Below, piece by piece: positions 62,701-64,000 of a stretch of DNA of 64,000 nt; positions within the stretch are counted from its first letter, which is position 1, and every line of letters begins with the position of its first letter. The position numbers and the translations under genes are program-made. A model generated the notes under the pieces. It worked only from the letters and a program-made list of their open reading frames with translations. It had not been told where the DNA came from and did no database searches. Source of the DNA: Hymenobacter sp. YIM 151858-1 (GTDB lineage: Bacteria > Bacteroidota > Bacteroidia > Cytophagales > Hymenobacteraceae); assembly GCF_025979705.1 (NCBI RefSeq), contig NZ_CP110137.1, positions 62,001-126,000 on the forward strand, read 5' to 3'.

Positions 62701-64000
62701 AGGCTGGCCGTGCCCACCGGCACGGTGTTGTAGATCTGGCGGGCGCCGTACTCGCGCACGAGCTGCCCGGTGGGGGTAAAGCGCTGCACGCGCTGGCCCC
62801 CGTTGTCGACCGCGTAAACGTACCCGAGCGGGTCGACGGCCACGGCCTGCGGCAGCGAGAGCTGGCCGGCGCCCGTGCCGCGCGTGCCGATCGGGGGCAG
62901 GGCCTGGCCCTGGGCGTTTAAGGCGCGAATGCAGCCGTCGTACAGATCGGTGATGTACATCGTGCCCGCGGCGTCGGCCGCAATGCCCGCGCCGTAGGAC
63001 GTATAGGAAATGCTTCCCCCCAGCTGGGTATAGCGCCGGATGGGGCGGCCGCTGGGGTCCAGCTTATCCACCACGCCCCCGGAGAAGTTGAGGGTGAGCA
63101 GGTACATGTTGCCCAGCGGGTCGAGGGTCAGGGCGTACCCGTCCAGGGGCAGCTGGTCGCCCAGCCTGGCCAGCTCCACGCCGGCCGGGCTGTATTTTAT
63201 CACCTTGCGCAGGCCGGGATGGTAGCAGTAGTAGTTGCCCAGGGCATCCAGGGCGCCGGGCTTGAGGGAAACCAGGTTGCCCCAGGTGTTGACCAGCTGC
63301 CCGCCGGGGTTGAACCGGTAGAGCTTGCTGCCGCCGCCGTGATCCCGGTTGGTGGCGTACAGGTTGCCGGCCGCGTCAAAGGCCAGGCTGGTGCGCGTGC
63401 TGCCGCTCAGCCCGCTGCCGACAAAGCCCAGAAAGGTGCCGGCGGCGTCGAATTTACGGATGGAATTGCCCTGGGAGATGGTAGTGTACAGGTTGCCGGC
63501 CGGGTCCACGGCCAGCAGGGCGTCCACGTCGTCGCGCTCGGTGTAGCCCGGCACGCGCACCGGCACCTGGCTTTCCAGCTGCCCGTCGGAGCTGACGCGG
63601 CTAACGGTGAAATTGGAGCCCAGCACGAGCAGGCGGCCGCTGCGGTCCAGGGCCAAAGCTTTGGCCCGCACCGGGGTGGCGGGGTTCGGAGGTGGCAGGG
63701 TAAACGACCACTGGGGCTGGCCCTGGGGGTTGAACTTCCGGACTCCGCCCGCGGGGTTGGAGCCCGCCACGTAGACGTTGCCGGCCGCATCGACGACGAC
63801 GTTTTCGGGGTTGGGAATGCCCACGATGCCGTTGGCCGAGTTGCCGCCGGTGGAAAAGGCGAGCAGCAGCTGCCCGCCCGGGCTGAATTTACGCACTTCG
63901 CCGTAGCCGAAATCGGCTACGTACAGGTTGCCCGCCGCATCCAGGCAGAACCCGTAGCCGCCACTGTTAACCCGGGCGGGGTCGGGGTTGGTGACGTCCA
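59760..64000 (-). CDS. Giant NHL / IPT-repeat surface protein with T9SS tail, partial
   Basis: At least 1413 residues; the frame is still open at the window's right edge, so the N-terminus is missing. The first third is an NHL-type propeller (repeats like DAAGNLYVADFGYGEVRKFS and VDPLGYVYAVDNGGQRVQRF). A SdrD/Cna-B-like unit follows (GHIFEDRNGNCVRDADEDPL), then DUF11-like and DUF7619-like parts (FDPNDKQVLPAGVTDQRYTP, RIRFQNTGTDDAYRVVLVDT). Four IPT/TIG domains (for example ISPAEGKPGSVVTLRGTHFS) precede the sorting tail: VAVYPNPTDGQLTLDW with the N-P-T-D-G motif, ending KQVTVY. The tail directs secretion and anchoring through the type IX system. Confidence 0.93.
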   Translation of the reverse strand, partial: DVTNPDPARVNSGGYGFCLDAAGNLYVADFGYGEVRKFSPGGQLLLAFSTGGNSANGIVGIPNPENVVVDAAGNVYVAGSNPAGGVRKFNPQGQPQWSFTLPPPNPATPVRAKALALDRSGRLLVLGSNFTVSRVSSDGQLESQVPVRVPGYTERDDVDALLAVDPAGNLYTTISQGNSIRKFDAAGTFLGFVGSGLSGSTRTSLAFDAAGNLYATNRDHGGGSKLYRFNPGGQLVNTWGNLVSLKPGALDALGNYYCYHPGLRKVIKYSPAGVELARLGDQLPLDGYALTLDPLGNMYLLTLNFSGGVVDKLDPSGRPIRRYTQLGGSISYTSYGAGIAADAAGTMYITDLYDGCIRALNAQGQALPPIGTRGTGAGQLSLPQAVAVDPLGYVYAVDNGGQRVQRFTPTGQLVREYGARQIYNTVPVGTASLSVDQVGNMYVNTSLQNGVQVFDSQSGQARTLPQVLKGAVAVDAAGTRLITQSGDLIRWYANGRHRPRNHISGHIFEDRNGNCVRDADEDPLAGIAVVAQPGNYYGLTDQTGQYTIAVDTGTYYVQQLLPGQELGRSITPLCATPVTPTFRQYGLSLAGPEFGNEVSRTPYLSVQVGSNRRRRCFRNTTTVRYANTGFAEARDASVTVALPPQVRFISASAPHTRDAAGNYVFAVGSLPPQASGHLVIQDSVVCGQPELRGQTVCTQAWITPLNQLPAPPTWLRGSVTVRGRVEPGNQARFVVRNTGTGALQDSLPLRVYQNGLLARLQRYRLGSGDSLVLRVPATEPVVRVEAEQPAGHPRQRVASATVELRGLSAPGQVNAALHSLPPNEPGPEFAEDCQPIVDSFDPNDKQVLPAGVTDQRYTPTNTPLRYRIRFQNTGTDDAYRVVLVDTLDAHLDLTTLQAGAASHPYRLSVTGQGRPVLTFTFAGLSLPPSARNEPASHGFVDFTIQPKSGLPPKTRIDNFADIFFDYNEPVRTNTTVNRLYDLPALVDPAVQLPSVLASPLVRGLAPAAGRAGTLVTITGERLALGGALPQVRFNGTPAPVLSSSAAALTVRVPAGAGSGLVEVVTADGSARSAAFTVHQPPTLAGISPAEGKPGSVVTLRGTHFSPVAAEDTVQVGGVAARVLLASPTELRVEVPAGALSGPVELRTLGGAARSAEAFTVWHPPVLTSLSASKGKAGDLLTLHGHTLAPAARTSVTLGGTPAPVLQATATSVLVRVPAAAQTGRVRLETPGGLASSAADFTFIPAPLIRSFAPAQASVGELITVAGEHFLQEGQPDTLSFAGVRAPVLSATGTTALVRVPKGAQSGPVEIAGVGGRSRSAQDFRVLDLPPAEAVAVYPNPTDGQLTLDWQRADFDLAQVRVFDARGKLISAQDLRGRVQPWVGVDLTAQRKGLYLLLIQTSRGPITKQVTVY

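Noticed and set aside
59925-62921. A 998-codon open frame on the plus strand.
   Set aside because: It is antisense to the NHL/IPT protein; its Arg/Gly/His/Ala-rich sequence is a shadow of GC-rich codons.
1-64000. CRISPR arrays, tRNA and rRNA genes.
   Set aside because: No regularly spaced repeat clusters, tRNA cloverleaf or rRNA-like conserved stretches were recognised by eye.

Overview
The window looks like a mobile, accessory-rich stretch of a GC-rich Bacteroidota genome, most likely Hymenobacter or a close relative. The main reasons are a type IX secretion sorting tail on a giant NHL/IPT protein, a perfect Bacteroidota -7 box (TAnnTTTG) in front of a lanthipeptide-like precursor, Bacteroides-style mobilization genes (MobC, relaxase, TraG/VirD4, DUF4099/DUF3945, DUF3408) and few Shine-Dalgarno sequences. 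Whether the molecule is a plasmid or a chromosome carrying integrated elements cannot be decided here. A ParA/DUF3408 pair and a mobilization operon are present, but no replication initiator was recognised.

Layout: (1) 1-1.7 kb, the edge of a peptide natural-product locus: the start of a divergent LytS-type sensor kinase, a cysteine-free precursor and a LanC-like protein that has lost all zinc ligands. (2) 1.9-14.4 kb, a TfoX-like gene, then a defence island bracketed by an intact and a broken tyrosine recombinase. The island holds a phosphorothioate-type SspB-SspC-SspD set, a DUF262 protein and a SIR2 protein in one operon, with a convergent GHKL ATPase. (3) 14.5-23.8 kb, decayed mobile DNA: HNH remnant, HigBA-like toxin-antitoxin pair, wrecked IS3 element, three unknown genes, a TIR-like protein, an IS5 remnant, and an IS1 element split by an IS5-family element. 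(4) 23.9-38.5 kb, a polymorphic-toxin locus: an Rhs/YD shell gene, a 2413-residue LRR-PA14-Rhs toxin, its small immunity gene, and two orphan Rhs tips each with its own overlapping immunity gene. (5) 38.6-45.9 kb, a broken lipoprotein gene, a Fic protein, decayed coding DNA, two ferritin-like proteins, umuDC and two small genes. (6) 46.3-54.0 kb, mobilization and partition genes around a 1-kb AT-rich, repeat-bearing candidate origin region. (7) 54.0-64.0 kb, small hypothetical genes, a secreted NucA-type nuclease, a CHRD lipoprotein and a partial giant surface protein.

Two systems deserve most attention. In the Ssp island a DNA sulfur-modification module is coupled to a DUF262-only protein and a SIR2 domain instead of the DUF262-HNH fusion SspE, and no cysteine desulfurase is encoded beside it. 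At the left edge, a precursor without cysteine sits beside a cyclase homologue without zinc ligands; the two losses fit each other and suggest a product other than a lanthionine peptide. All assignments rest on reading motifs; no database search was possible.
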